Of a stretch of 64,000 nt of DNA, positions 12,191-23,450 are shown piece by piece. Numbering within the stretch: position 1 is the first letter of the stretch; each line of letters opens with the position of its first letter. Made by a program: the position numbers and the translations under genes. The notes beneath the pieces are model-generated. The model saw only the letters and a program-made list of their open reading frames with translations. It was not told the DNA's origin and made no database searches. The stretch comes from Spizellomyces punctatus DAOM BR117 (Eukaryota; Chytridiomycota; Chytridiomycetes; Spizellomycetales; Spizellomycetaceae): positions 62,001 through 126,000 of the forward strand of contig NW_015971553.1 of assembly GCF_000182565.1 (NCBI RefSeq). The letters are read 5' to 3'.

Positions 12191-12673
12191 GAGAGTGGTG
12201 GATAGATGCAAAAAAAAAACTACTTTTTATGAACAATTTGTTTTTCAAAGGAACGAATGGATATAAAGTGTTTTGTTTAACTAGCATTATCTTTTTATTT
12301 TTGGCCTAGATCTAGTTAAAGTATTTTTTATGTTGATCGGAGCCCCCCCAATTATCCGAAGCATCCAGAAATTACAAATAATGCAAGTTGAATAGACGAA
12401 GGATCATATGTCGCGTCTGAGAGACGAAAATAGCTTCGTCTGGAAACGACAGGGTAATGCGACGTTGGGGACTCGCCCTTCATATGCGAAAATCGAATAA
12501 CAAGCAACAATAGGATTTCTGACAAAATGCATCTGTGCATGTTTATGGATCTACATGCTTGCATTTAGCGACATTTTTTTTTATAACATTGGACTGGCTA
12601 TCTCCAGTAAAACCAAGAAGAGCATCACGTCATCTCCTAAACCAAGAATTTAAGATATCCGTGTGAGTGATTC
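12191..12673. other. Intergenic stretch between two tandem genes
   Basis: Follows the kinase gene; no motif or reading frame worth reporting. Confidence 0.4.
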
Positions 12674-15337
12674 ATGCACATCTCGTCAACGCCGTCGCTG
12701 TGGGCTGCGACATCCACAGGACCCTTGGCGGGAGCTCCGATAACCAGTGAAAAGTCCTGGATGAACTCGCGTCCTAGTTCAAAAGCACAAGGACGATCCC
12801 CGTCGTCAAAAATGCGTCCAATGGGTCTTGGTGCAGCAAAGTCATCGTCGGCTATCTCTGTGCTGAACATGGGGCAGCCACTAATGGAGACTAGGTCAGG
12901 ATCCACGCCACTTGCAAACGGCGGTATCAAATTGGCGACCGATGAAAAAGGCGGAGTTCTACTTCGTACTGGTCGGAGTGCTATGAACTTGATGAAACTG
13001 GATGCCGACGCCGTCCTTCCTCGTCCAAACGGTGTCACGCACAGCATGATGAACATTAGTCGTACACAATCGGCTGCACAGGTTGATGCAGAAATGCCGA
13101 TGAGAAACGTTACTTCGCCAGCAGGTCCACGACGTCCACAAACCCGACGCATCCGCAGCTCAGCAAATCTCATCACGACCAGTCCATCTCGACCTCAACC
13201 ACAGAGTACGATAAGTATGGGTATGTTTGGACCCATGTCAGCGTCTGCAGAGCTTTTGAAACAGCAAAGTTCCCCAGCTCTGCATGCCACTAGTGAACTC
13301 GCTGTGGAAGTCAAACCATCCCATGCACCCACACCACCTGCACAACCACCTGCACAACCACCTGCACAACCACCTGCACAACCACCAGCTTCCTTCAACC
13401 GGCGTCGAATGGCATCAGATCCTGTGATGAGCTCCCCGCGAACGTCCCTACTACCAACCATAGAACCTCAAAACAGAGTAATGTCAAAGAAGGATCGGAA
13501 TAAACCCCAAAGTGTTCAATATGATGAACAAAGGCCTCAGACCGAACCGCCGGAGCGCAATAACGACGAAACAGGTCATGACTCTATGGAATCAACAAAA
13601 GGTGACCTCTCAAGTCGTTTAATGACGAGTCCAAAACCAATTTGGAGACCCGGTGGAACGGATCTACAGGCGCGGGAAGAATTCGTACGAAATCGTAAGT
13701 TTCCGTCTAATCAACCCAACTTGGAACCGAATCTGTTATGAGCAAGTAATATTCATGTATCTTGCACAGGTAACAAAGCACGAGCGCTGGCAATGCGAGC
13801 ACGCAAAGAAAACAAGTCCAGGCGAGCCAGAAAACGATATGAAGATGACGAGTCGGATGAGGATGAGGATGCCTCGGACGAAGGAGTTGCAAAGGAAGTC
13901 GTTCGAGTGACTTTTGCAGAAGACAATGAACGAAAGTCTAGAGCGAGCCGCGGAAGAAAACTAGATGATGGTAAGCATTGCCTTGCAAGTACGTGCAGAG
14001 CCATTGAAAATCTCTCATTTCTTGAATTCCTTTTATTTAGACCGCCCTGATACCGCTTCCACCCTCCAGCTCCCAGTCGCTCCCATTCTACGACGAAGGT
14101 CGATTGTCCGACGAATTCAAGATCCTGAAATTACCACTGCCCAGACATACGATGCTACAAATCGATTGGCACCGCCTCACTCAGGCGCTTACCCCCGTCT
14201 CTCAAAACCTCCAAAAGCCCGAAAAAGAACGGGAGCGGAGGAAGATGATATGGAAGTAGAGGAAGAAGGTAAATTCTTGGTTCGCGTTTCTGGTTTTCCA
14301 TATGTGGAGTTTGTATCAATCACGTTTTAACCCTCTTGCAGCTACAGTTGAAGCCCCTTTGCCACCAAGTCAAAATCACACACTCCGCACTATATTCCTG
14401 AATGGTATGCCGTCGTATAATGCCTCTTGGTTACTTCAATCCAAAATAACATTCCATCCTGTTACAGATTTTACCATTCTGTCGACGCATGCAACCACTC
14501 TCCAGGATATAGAAATGCAATACGTTTTACGGGATGTGGATGCAATTGGAATGAAGCCCCAAGGGTGGACCGAAAGGACGATTGATGCTTCGGATGTTCC
14601 CAACATGTGCTGGAATCTGTTCAAATATCTAAGATGTGGGGATGCGGGTGTACCAACAAATAAGGGGTTATTGCCCGATGATGCGGCTGGCAGAATGTTG
14701 ACTTTTATGGGTATGCTGCTCTTCTATCAACAGGTTGCCTTACATCTTCTGACTTGAATATGTTTGTCATTTACTAGGTAAATCAGGGGTTACGGACCAG
14801 GATAAGCTCTCCTTTCTACGATCAGAGGTTTTCAACTTGGATCGAAAACGATATCTCTTTTTAAAGGCCATTATTGGACACATTCACAGGTGAGAACCAA
14901 GTGTAAGCCTAGCACCGCGAAAAGATCCTCGTATAACGATTTACTTCAACAGACTATCCCGAATAACGATTCCTCATCCACATACCCTTATCACTAGCCT
15001 CTCATCATCATTCGCACCTCTCATTCTTCCTCAAAAATACTGCCCACCCTCATCAGCAAGCCAGCCGCAAACACCTCTTATCAAGCTCAGCGATCTGCGA
15101 CCTGTCCCAGGATTCCGTCCGCAAGAAGCAGCTGAAGCTCCACCCCTGAGTCCACTACTACCCACGTTGTCTGCTGCGGAATTGACAGAGGATGACGAGA
15201 GGGAGATCATGCTGACATGCTTGACGAACGATGACTTTGAAAAATGTATCCAAGGCGATTGGTGCTGTGCTCCATTGACTCCGCAAGCGGCTGCGTTGGA
15301 GTTGATGGCTAATAACTTTGACGTTGTTTTCGGGTAG
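12674..15337 (+). CDS. Long disordered protein with RhoGAP-like C-terminal region
   Basis: Six exons (12674-13694, 13770-13970, 14041-14268, 14342-14710, 14778-14889, 14953-15337) with consistent phases; 771 aa. The first ~480 residues are low-complexity, with a four-fold PAQP repeat (nt about 13337-13388), a basic stretch (KENKSRRARKR) and an acidic block (DDESDEDEDASDE). Residues about 520-690 look like a diverged RhoGAP fold: DVPNMCWNLFKYLR resembles the helix around the GAP motif, and KRYLFLKAIIGHIHRL then HTLITSLSSSFAPLIL resembles its second half. The loop expected to carry the catalytic arginine (GIYR type) reads GMKPQGWTER, so activity is doubtful. It lies head-to-tail behind the kinase. 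Binding or GAP activity toward a Rho protein is inferred only. Confidence 0.6.
13334..13388 (+). repeat. 12-nt coding tandem repeat (PAQP)4
   Basis: Four near-identical copies of cctgcacaacca encode a Pro-Ala-Gln-Pro repeat inside the disordered arm. It is a coding minisatellite with no spacers and is prone to length change. Confidence 0.85.
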
Positions 15338-15436
15338 GGCGATATACCGTGCAGGGTTTGATCAGAAGGTGTATATAGTTCGCGAGCGTAGTTAGCTAGC
15401 TGCCCAGACTAGTCTTAGCATCAATACCAGTGTGCC

Positions 15437-16339
15437 CTACAAAGCCTTCCCAGTCATCGCGTCGGTGGAAGGCACCATCTTCCCATTTATATAACGATAA
15501 CTTGCACCATCTCCTACGTTATACTTGTAATAATTGTTCGTGCCAGCGACATTAATCGCCTTTCGGAAAGTAATGTTGATCCTTGGTGAAGCCGTTGCGC
15601 GCTTCGGAATGGCATGGAGCCATTCTTTCTGTGTTGTCCCTTGCATCACCAGCAGATCCCCGTCTTCCAGGACAAACTTCTCCTTCTTGGATTTATCTTC
15701 TTTGTGTTTCATCAAAAAGTCCCTCGTTCCGCCCAACGTCAGCGAGGCTATGGAGGGGTTAGGACCAAGGAAGGACTCATCATCTGCATGATAAGTGATA
15801 GAGTGGGAACCATCATGGTAATAGTTTAGGAGGGTAAAGTTGTAGGTGGCACCCGTTGCACTTTCGACATGCGCTTTGAGGATCTGAAGTGGCATGGGAA
15901 TCGGACGAGGTGGCTGTTTGTAGAATGATGCGGGAGACTTGGTTTCGTCAATTCCAAAGACAGTCGTAAATCGTGGCGTGTTGACCTGTTACGAATCTTT
16001 AGTAGATAGCCAAGAGAAATCAGCTTGCGCAGTCATCAATTCTACCTCCATTCCTCTGATCTTGTATTGCACCTTGTACCAGTTCAGTGACTCGAGACAC
16101 CACGTCATGAACTCTTTCGCCATCGATTTAGTGATAAACTGCTTAAAGTATAGCAAATCTAGTCCTGGTGACTTTTTGATAACCCTACGAAGCGCTACAT
16201 TGATTGCGGGAGATACGTCCGGTGCGTCTCTTTTGGGTAATTTTGAAGCTGGAGCCTGCGCGGACTCATCGTCTGCCTTCTCGTCGGCGGACCTGCGGCG
16301 TTTCGAAGAGGGTTGGAATAGTTCGTCGATTCTTGGCAT
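15437..16339 (-). CDS. AlkB-family Fe(II)/2-oxoglutarate dioxygenase (ALKBH2/3 type)
   Basis: Two exons, 16339-16046 and 15985-15437, with a 60-nt intron in phase 0; 280 aa. The iron ligands are visible as YHADDES (HxD) and WLHAIPKR (distal His), and the 2-oxoglutarate arginines as RINITFRK. The core FNFTLLNYYHDG-type strand, LTLGGTRDFLMKHK and LLVMQGTTQKEWLH follow the order of ALKBH2/3, which remove 1-methyladenine and 3-methylcytosine from DNA. The N-terminus opens with a short motif (IDELFQPSSKRRR) that resembles a PCNA-interacting or nuclear-localisation segment; this part is inference. The reading 'LMTAQADFSW' at the end of exon 1 is intron read-through. Confidence 0.9.
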
Positions 16340-16709
16340 TCTAAAACGATATCACAGTTCAGGCAAGGCAGCATTGGACAGGTTTTTTAACGCTTGCGGC
16401 AAAAAGGACACTAAAGCCGCTTACGTCACGGCCTAACGATCTCGATCGCAAAGCTGCCCTGCTCAACTTGCGGATAAACAGAAAAACGAAATGCATCATG
16501 TCAAAATGAATATATTTCAGCTAATGGCTATCCCATCTCTTCTTGAGTGAGCCTGCGTACGATATCTCGAATATACAAAATTTTCTGCAATTCATCATAT
16601 ACATGTCCCGCCCTAACATTACGCGGGGTTGCTACGGGTTGCTACATATCCGACCCAAGTGTTTTCCCATCGTGCCCAGGAATACTCTCTCATCCAACGG
16701 ATCAACGGA
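16340..16709. other. Short intergenic stretch
   Basis: Separates the AlkB gene from the copper-binding gene upstream of it, both on the minus strand. No feature recognised. Confidence 0.4.
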
Positions 16710-17182
16710 TTACTTCTTTCCCATCTTCTCGTACGCGGCTTGAATGTCCCTGCAAGCCGCGGAAGCTTCGCGGCAAGACTGAGCGCAAGTCTGGCAGTGA
16801 TCGGTTTTGTGCTGCGAGAAAGACAAGAGAGATATAGCATCGTAATACCGAAATGTGGAAAACAGCAAAGACGTACACTGGCGCACATCTCAGCACAGTG
16901 GTCGCATGCTTTGGCGCAAATAGCAGCAGTCTCGCCTGCGTGCATGGAATTGACGGACATCAAGCGCATGGTAACATTACATAGTTCTGTCAAACATACA
17001 TGTCCATAAGTAAGTCACTCACACCATTGCACAGACAACGTGAATTATATACCAGCACAAGCTTTGCAATGGCCGTAACAATCCATGTTTTCTTCGATAG
17101 CGCGGTTAGCACATTCTTCGCAGGTCAGCATACATTGAGCAAGAGAGTTGGAATGCTTCATGCGGAATTTAGCGTCCATCAT
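16710..17182 (-). CDS. Four-helix-bundle copper-binding (Csp-like) cysteine-rich protein
   Basis: Three exons (17182-17053, 16986-16877, 16811-16710) join in frame to a 113-aa protein with about 14 cysteines. They are spaced along helices: CMLTCEECANRA, CYGHCKACAELC, then ICAKACDHCAEMC, and HCQTCAQSCREASAAC. A conserved methionine/histidine pattern lies between them. This fits the DUF326 / copper-storage protein (Csp) family, in which a four-helix bundle lined by cysteines binds many Cu(I) ions. No signal peptide, so a cytosolic copper store or buffer is likely. The family is best known from bacteria; spliceosomal introns here show it is settled in this nuclear genome. Two ATG codons are adjacent at the start; the outer one is used. 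Confidence 0.82.
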
Positions 17183-17970
17183 TATATGATTCAGTATTGG
17201 GGACTGTGTAGTTGTGACTGGTGGATAGGCCTAGATTGGTAAAGATTTGGAATGTGGGGAAGAAGCTCGTGGGGTCAACCTTTAAAAGCGAGTGTGGGGT
17301 AATTTGAAGCCTGACGTTTGGTTTGGCTGTGTTGAGTTGACTACACTGGGCAAATATACCGCGGATGGAGTGACGGGTTTCTACCTGGCGGGTTTGCACA
17401 GTACCAGTAATGTGTGCGTCACGTTCTCCAGTGCACACTCATGCTTGCTCGTGCACAAGTCCCGTCAAGCCATATTACCAGAATCTTAATCGGAGGAGGA
17501 CACTTCACACCAACAGATTGTCCCCTGTCACGGTTTTGATGGGTCGCTATCTACCCCTATAAAAAACTGGCAGAAACAAGCATGGGAGCTGCTTTCAATA
17601 TCGTCAAGCAATATTTTCGATTGACTATCCAAATGCTGTTGACACGAGGAGTGGTACCGAAGCATGAGTGATTGCGAGCGAAAAGTAGCTGCACCACGGC
17701 ATCCAAAACTGCTGAGGAGGCGATCCTGTACCTGTCATAGTGTGTGGGCAAAAAGGACTGAAGAGTCTGCAGATAGATGCAGAATGAGATGAAATGCAAG
17801 ATGCCTCCTTCGATTTAGGCAAATGAACTATGCACAAGCTCCATCATGAAAAACGGGTCCAATACAAAACATGAACGGTGCAATTACTATCCCTTGCGGC
17901 CCATCTATGAGAGGAATATTCTGCGGTTGCCACCTGCATACATGCATGACTCAATATATCCAGTCTTTTT
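17183..17970. other. Intergenic stretch
   Basis: Nothing recognised between the copper-protein gene and the duplicated locus that starts at about 17971. Confidence 0.4.
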
Positions 17971-18413
17971 TCTATATAAACCCCCCTCTTCTTCTTCCCT
18001 CTCGTTTCTTTATCCTTGACTCTCAAAGCATCTGCCCAACGCTCAAGTCTCAAGTCCATCATGAGAATACTGCTCTGGTGCCGAGGACCTTCCCGATGAC
18101 TACAACCAACTGGAACCAGCAACAATTACTCGGAACCAACAAAACTGCTATTATGCTGCCACATTTGTTGAGCTTGGTTGGTATCTACCAACAGCATTTC
18201 TTTTCATTCTGTCATTCATCTCGCTGACATGCAGTTTTTTATAGTCTCCAAGCCTTGTCACTGAAGATCCTCCAGCTTGCGAGTCTCCCCAATGTTGCAA
18301 AGACTCTGGCTTCAATGCCATCAAGAGTTCTGGATTACGTATTGCGTGTATAATTGTCTAGTAGTTAGTTAGCTTTTCCGAACCGGTTGTCGCTGGTTTA
18401 TTCCCTGGTGTGG
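17971..18413 (+). pseudogene. Duplicated 0.44-kb locus, copy A (probably frame-broken)
   Basis: This stretch matches 54069-54512 (reverse strand) along its whole length. Shared marks in order are a TATA box (tatataaac at about 17973), a leader with gcatctgcccaac, an ATG followed by tggtgccgaggacct, gactacaac, tgct-tatgctgc, gatcctcc, and a 3' block gcttttccgaaccggttg followed by ggtttattccctggtgt. In the other copy the ATG frame reads on through DYN...CYYYAAT; here the ATG at 18061 stops after 12 codons because the distance to gactac differs by a non-multiple of three. The DYN..CYYAAT frame is still open and a second block (VTEDPPACES onward) is open to a stop at 18359-18361. It may be a decayed gene, or its start may lie elsewhere. 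Function unknown. Confidence 0.45.
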
Positions 18414-18637
18414 AGGCACTGACATTTGTCTTTGCCAATACACTAATCTTGTCACTATTTATGCAGCGTGCACCAGAGGTGGACATTTCAAGAAATAGAT
18501 CAAGTATTCATTTGATAACTTTGTACACAGAAATCCCAGAACTCTCAAACTTCAAATAAACGGTCATTCTTTAAAGTATTGAATTTCCTTTCCAACTAAC
18601 ATCCATTCATTCTTTCGCTGAAAACCTTTCAGACCCT

Positions 18638-19757
18638 CTAGTTTCCAGCAACGACACCGGGTTCATGGTAAGGGTAATGGTACTGCTTTGAGAAATGGTG
18701 CCTGCGAGCCGGGTGCCTGAAGCGAGGGAGAACATCCCTGTGAGGCACGGCTTCAGTCATAACGTAGCAGGCTACACGATAGAGTGCCAGCAAGGAGGAT
18801 GCAAGCCAAAAGTACTGCATGAGGGACACTTTTAGTTGGTGATATTCAGAACGTTGGAGAGAAATAGAACTTACCCCGAGGATTTTGATAAGAGCTGTGG
18901 AGTGCAGAAACCAGCCTTTGGGATAGCAAATAAGGTTAAGAAACCATGTTTAGAATAAGAAAATTATTCATCTAGATGTTACCTAGCACACCAAAGACGG
19001 ATCCCGTCGCCAGCGTGAATAAGGTACCAGTCCAAGCAAGATCCCGGAACATGCTACGCACAAAATCGGTTAGCGTTGACATCTTTCCACACCCGATATT
19101 GACGGTAAATATGGCGCAAAACACTTACGCAGCAGCCGTCAAAACATAAGTGAAAGCCGCCAGTGGAGCCATCCAAATGCCCCAACCAGCATTGTAATCA
19201 TAGCGATCGTTAAGAGGGATTGAGCCAGCACCCATTAGACCAAGGGACAAACTGACAGCGATATAAAAGCTGCCCCACATTGTGTGGAAGATCGAAGCAA
19301 GGGTATCACGAGCACTGCATTGTGATGTACATATCAGCACCAAAAGAAGGGTATGATGCTTGAAACGAGAAGAAACTCACTTGAAAGCCCACATTCCAGC
19401 CGCGAATTGACCGAATCCGCCAAATGTCAACACAAAAGGCCAAAGCCTGAAGGGAGTCTCGGGATTCCCGTACCACTCTGTCAACCACGTCGCTACAATG
19501 AACGTTGCCGTCGCATAGCTGGCCAGGCCCATAGCCGACGGAGGAGCAATAGGCTTAAGGTGTATTCGAACAGGTGGAGGCGCATTGGGAAGGTCGTACC
19601 CTCCGCCTGTTGCGGTGCCAGGACGATCAGAAAGGGCGCCTCCTGCATCGCCTAGCGTGTATGTACTAGGGTATGTATAGTTTGTCGGGTTGTTCAAGGC
19701 TTGCGCGGGGGCGTCGCTTGGCTGACGACTCCCACGGAGGGCATTCGGGAGGTGCAT
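18638..19757 (-). CDS. GPR1/FUN34/YaaH-family (acetate transporter-like) membrane protein
   Basis: Five exons (19757-19381, 19314-19129, 19053-18983, 18915-18875, then about 18829-18638). A Pro/Gly-rich N-tail is followed by six hydrophobic segments in the family order: MGLASYATATFIVATW, WPFVLTFGGFGQFAAGMWAF, TMWGSFYIAVSLSLGL, IWMAPLAAFTYVLTA, LAWTGTLFTLATGSVFG and MQYFWLASSLLALYRVACY. The ARDTLASIFHTMWGSFYI block matches the central signature. The NPAPLGL signature is altered (APPSAMGLASY). Family members move acetate or ammonium or signal acetate status. The last splice is uncertain: the canonical gtaagt donor after 18875 gives a frameshift, while a donor four bases further (gttcta) restores the frame into the last helix. 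Confidence 0.75.
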
Positions 19758-21148
19758 TATGCAAAATATATGTTTTCAAAAGGTACAAGTCCCAGTTGGG
19801 ATATCAGATGCACTTGAGTTGTAAGTGCCTATACAAGATGAGGAGGGACCGAACGCACAATCTTTTTTAAATGCAGCCCCATATCCCAGGCGTCCGTGTC
19901 ATACGCGACAACGCATCTCTTCCCGGCCAGGGCCAGAACACTAGTCAACTTGTTCAACATGATCAATGACGTGCATTGGCCCCTTGTCGTAGTCAGAAGA
20001 TGGGGATACCTATCACATATATGCGCTGGAACCAATATAGCGAAAAATGAAGACCCTCAGTTAGTGACGAATGGATTACGTGCCGTGAACTCTTTACCCG
20101 TCTATTTTGGTCTCCTGGTCGCTGCCTCGGTTGATATTTGTTGATTTTTACATAGGTGCAGAATGGGACACCTTTACTTGGCATAGGATCATTTTTATTT
20201 ACTGACATCATTGTTGATGTCGAGGCGTAGAATATATTCCAAACTGTCAGATCAGAGCCATCAGGTTTACTGCTGTTGTGAACGACAAAGGCAGTACGTG
20301 GAGGCAGACAAGGATGGAGCATGACCTTGTGTATGCTATGGAATTGTTTCTATTCCCTCAACCATTGAGATTGCTTCTTATTCATGACATGGACAGGGTG
20401 TGGACGCTCGTACTCTGCGCGTTTACTTTGATGCTTAGGCACGCGCCAAGCTTATGGGACGAACTCAGCCGCCATTATTCGATAGGCAAAGGACACCTCT
20501 AATCTCCAGATATTGGGCAGCCATCAATTACTCTCTTTGTGTTGATGCGAGACCAATATTGAAGGTAGAAATAACCTGAACTTGGAATATTGAAAATATT
20601 TCTCGATTGGACACTATTTCTTGCCTTCATGCCTGTGCTTGCAAGATCGCGGACAAGGACACATGAGTTGAGTACTCATTGGTAATACAGACGCACTCAG
20701 GAATGCAAGGACAGTGCTCCAGAGATTCTTAAATGGAAAATAAATCAAAGGCTTTCTCGCGCAAAGATACAAATATGATTATCAGGGGAGTATTATATTT
20801 TCAAAGTAATATCCTTCAGATGGTAAATCCTATATCATGTCCCCTCCCTATGCATAGTTTGCCACCCGGTCGTTTTTGCCCGCCATGGATCCAAGGTGAT
20901 GACCATTACTTCTTTGCCCATCACGGCGGTCGGATCATCGATTTAGTTTCGGTTTGGTCGATGGACTTTCAGTGCATTTTTTTGACCTGCCGAATGACCG
21001 CAGGTATATCCCCGCAGTTTGTGTCGCATTTTATGCAGCTCCCGGGTAGCGTTTCATAATGATTGATACCCGTCGGGTTTGTATTGGTGTTTGCCGAAGT
21101 TAAAGTACCGGAAAGGCGATTAAACAGGAGAGTCTTCCGTGGCTCAAA
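19758..21148. other. Gene-poor stretch, nothing recognised
   Basis: About 1.4 kb with only short overlapping reading frames. None shows family motifs, splice-consistent extension or composition like the neighbouring genes. Confidence 0.4.
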
Positions 21149-21355
21149 TCACTTGAACAAGCCCGAGATCCATCCTCGGACCTTGTCCGTTTTCGAGGCT
21201 GTGGAATCCGAGGAATCGCGGGTCAAACTCTTGGAGAGCTTCAAACCTCGTGTTGATGTCGCTGTGGGCGAATCAAGCTTTGCGGCGTTCTTTCCTTGAA
21301 GGAGACCCTTCTTGGGAGCGAAGATGGCAAGGTGAGATGGAGTAACGTGGCCCAT
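21149..21355 (-). CDS. Small basic protein of 68 aa, unknown function
   Basis: A single exon starting at the ATG at 21355. The gene has an unusually clean promoter: ctataaaag at about 21456-21464 on the minus strand, then a CA-rich leader ending in accaacaacaATG, as in strongly expressed fungal genes. The protein is Ser/Thr/Lys-rich and ends in an amphipathic segment (DKVRGWISGLFK) that could touch membranes or a partner. There is no signal peptide and no cysteine. I do not recognise a family. Confidence 0.55.
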   Translation of the reverse strand: MGHVTPSHLAIFAPKKGLLQGKNAAKLDSPTATSTRGLKLSKSLTRDSSDSTASKTDKVRGWISGLFK

Positions 21356-21455
21356 TGTTGTTGGTTGTTCTTTTGTTTGTGTGAGAAGGAGAAAGTGTTT
21401 TGACTGCTTTGAGTGTTGGTTGTCTGATGGGAGGGGATGTTCAAAGCATTCCCTT

Positions 21456-21464
21456 CTTTTATAG
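21456..21464 (-). promoter_or_regulatory. TATA box of the 68-aa gene
   Basis: ctataaaag read on the minus strand, about 100 nt before the ATG at 21355, followed by a CA-rich leader without upstream ATG. Best core promoter in the window. Confidence 0.6.
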
Positions 21465-23450
21465 AATTCCTCATCCCCCCAGCGTCATCGCCTCGCACCT
21501 TCCACAACGTTCCACATGATATCTCATCTGATTCATTTCGTCCTTGTACCAGCACAGTGAATCAAATTCTTTGGAAATCAGCAACACAGGAGGCAAATTC
21601 GCCAAGAATAAGCAGGCAAAAAAGGAGCCACGAAAACTGCTTCCACACAAATGAGTTCCTTTGAACGTTGCACTTGAAGATCCGGTCACTTGCTCACATG
21701 AGTTGAATTTGGGGCTGTGTGCGCAGCTTGTTCGGGAAACACGGAGGTCCACCAATGATGAGTCAAACAAGGTTTAATTATTTGTCATTTTAAGGTTGGT
21801 TGTGTCATGTGCTTTTTTTCATTGGTTTCCACACAGCCACTCAGCCAGTCAAATTTTGGCTTTAAAGTAGGTCACATGGGAAGACATGGTTGCCAGTATT
21901 GCTAGAGTAATCGTTATTGGGAGGTGAGTAACCTGTGGTTCTTGCCGTACAGTGACAGAACCGCTAGGGTAACCACCAAAATCGCTCAGATGATGGGCCC
22001 CGATGCAGTGCTTGTGCTACTGAAAAATAGGGTCGGATCCAATCCCTTCGCTTTTAGGGTAAGGCCCCGAACAAGTGGTCCATCTTACGGCGTTCTGAAT
22101 CGAATCCAAACTTTTCCATCAACGTGCACGACACATAGTAGCACGTTCTATCCGCACAGAACACAACCCACGTTGCTTTTACATCCGAGTACAACGGCTG
22201 ACTTCGTTCAATATCTCGTCATGAGTACTGATTAAGCAATCGAAATGGCTGGGCATGCTCCGGTCGCTTAGTCAGTTAGCATGCCAACGCCGAACTTGGA
22301 ACAGCATCGCATCATGGTTTCAAATTCTAGTTGCAACAGGACATTGTTACATTAAGCACTTGACAAAGATGGGTATAGATCAAGGGTGGATGTCCCACGA
22401 CAGGGAAACGCAGGCTCCCTCATTCGTTTTACAGGCGATTACCAATATTTCCTGTCATAGATTACTATCAACCAAGACAGCCACTTCAAAGGCATTAGCC
22501 AAGAAAAGGAGTGATCACGCGTGCATAGAATATCGAATCCCCAAAAATAGTTTTAAATACGGGCAGGAGACTAGATAAGCTTGACTGTTACAGACTGCAT
22601 AATCAGCTATAGCTACGGAGCCTCCTTCCAAAATGTGACCAAGGGGGAGAGCACTGAGCTTGATGATGCTTTTGTGCACATCATTAAGTGGACCAAATCA
22701 GGGTCATTGCTCTCCGCAGCAGTGAATGGGCCACACCTGACCTAAGACGAAAGCTGCGGGATGCAATTTGTTTATTTATTGCTCTGAAACGGTTCAGTAT
22801 TGCAAAGACGCCCATATATATTCAATATTGATAGCTGCCAAGGGAAACAAAGCAACCGGGTGGAGGGAAGCTGAGGGTTAAGAGTTTATAAACAATCCCA
22901 GTGACTCGGGTGCAGCCTAGGTGCACGCCGCCAACGTACATTAGCATTGTCGGTGCTGCCTACTAACAACTGCTGGGGGAGCTGTAGCAGAGAGGCGATG
23001 GGTTGCAAAGGAAACATCTGCAGGTTTGCAAGTTTGTGGGACAATTAGCGAGACTTCGCACTACTGTTTGCATTTTGCCTGCAACTCTCGAATCCACGTG
23101 ACCAGCATTACAAGTACAAAACCTCGAGCAAGTTCAAAGAAACTTTCAGGATTAAAAATGTGCAAGTTCAAAGAAACATCCAAGTTACCAAGTCATATGC
23201 TAGGAAATGATCTTTGTGGGGAGAGCGTGGAACTCTGGCTTCGCTGGTCTGTACATACCAAGGTCAACCATGTTAGTCAAGATGTAAGTCAGCGACATTG
23301 ATGAGATACACGTTCATGTTACTATTTTGGTGACCCTGGTCTATATCCGTCCACACGCGGGTTGCGTGCATTCATCAATGCATGATGGGCATCAAATGAA
23401 ACTGATGAACATTTTCAACTCACTCACCTTCTTATCCAATTCGAGGGTGC
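21465..23450. other. Gene-poor stretch, nothing recognised
   Basis: About 2 kb without a supportable gene. The longest frames (for example 22255-22578) have no motif and no plausible promoter or splice partner. Confidence 0.4.

Noticed and set aside
13334-13388. Short regular repeats as a possible CRISPR array
   Set aside because: Units of 12 nt without spacers inside a coding exon of a eukaryotic gene.
16547-17009. Plus-strand frames over the copper-protein gene
   Set aside because: Antisense of the Cys-rich exons; no splice consistency on the plus strand.
20278-21059. Two plus-strand frames of 74 and 108 codons in the gene-poor area
   Set aside because: No motif, promoter or homology hint; likely chance.
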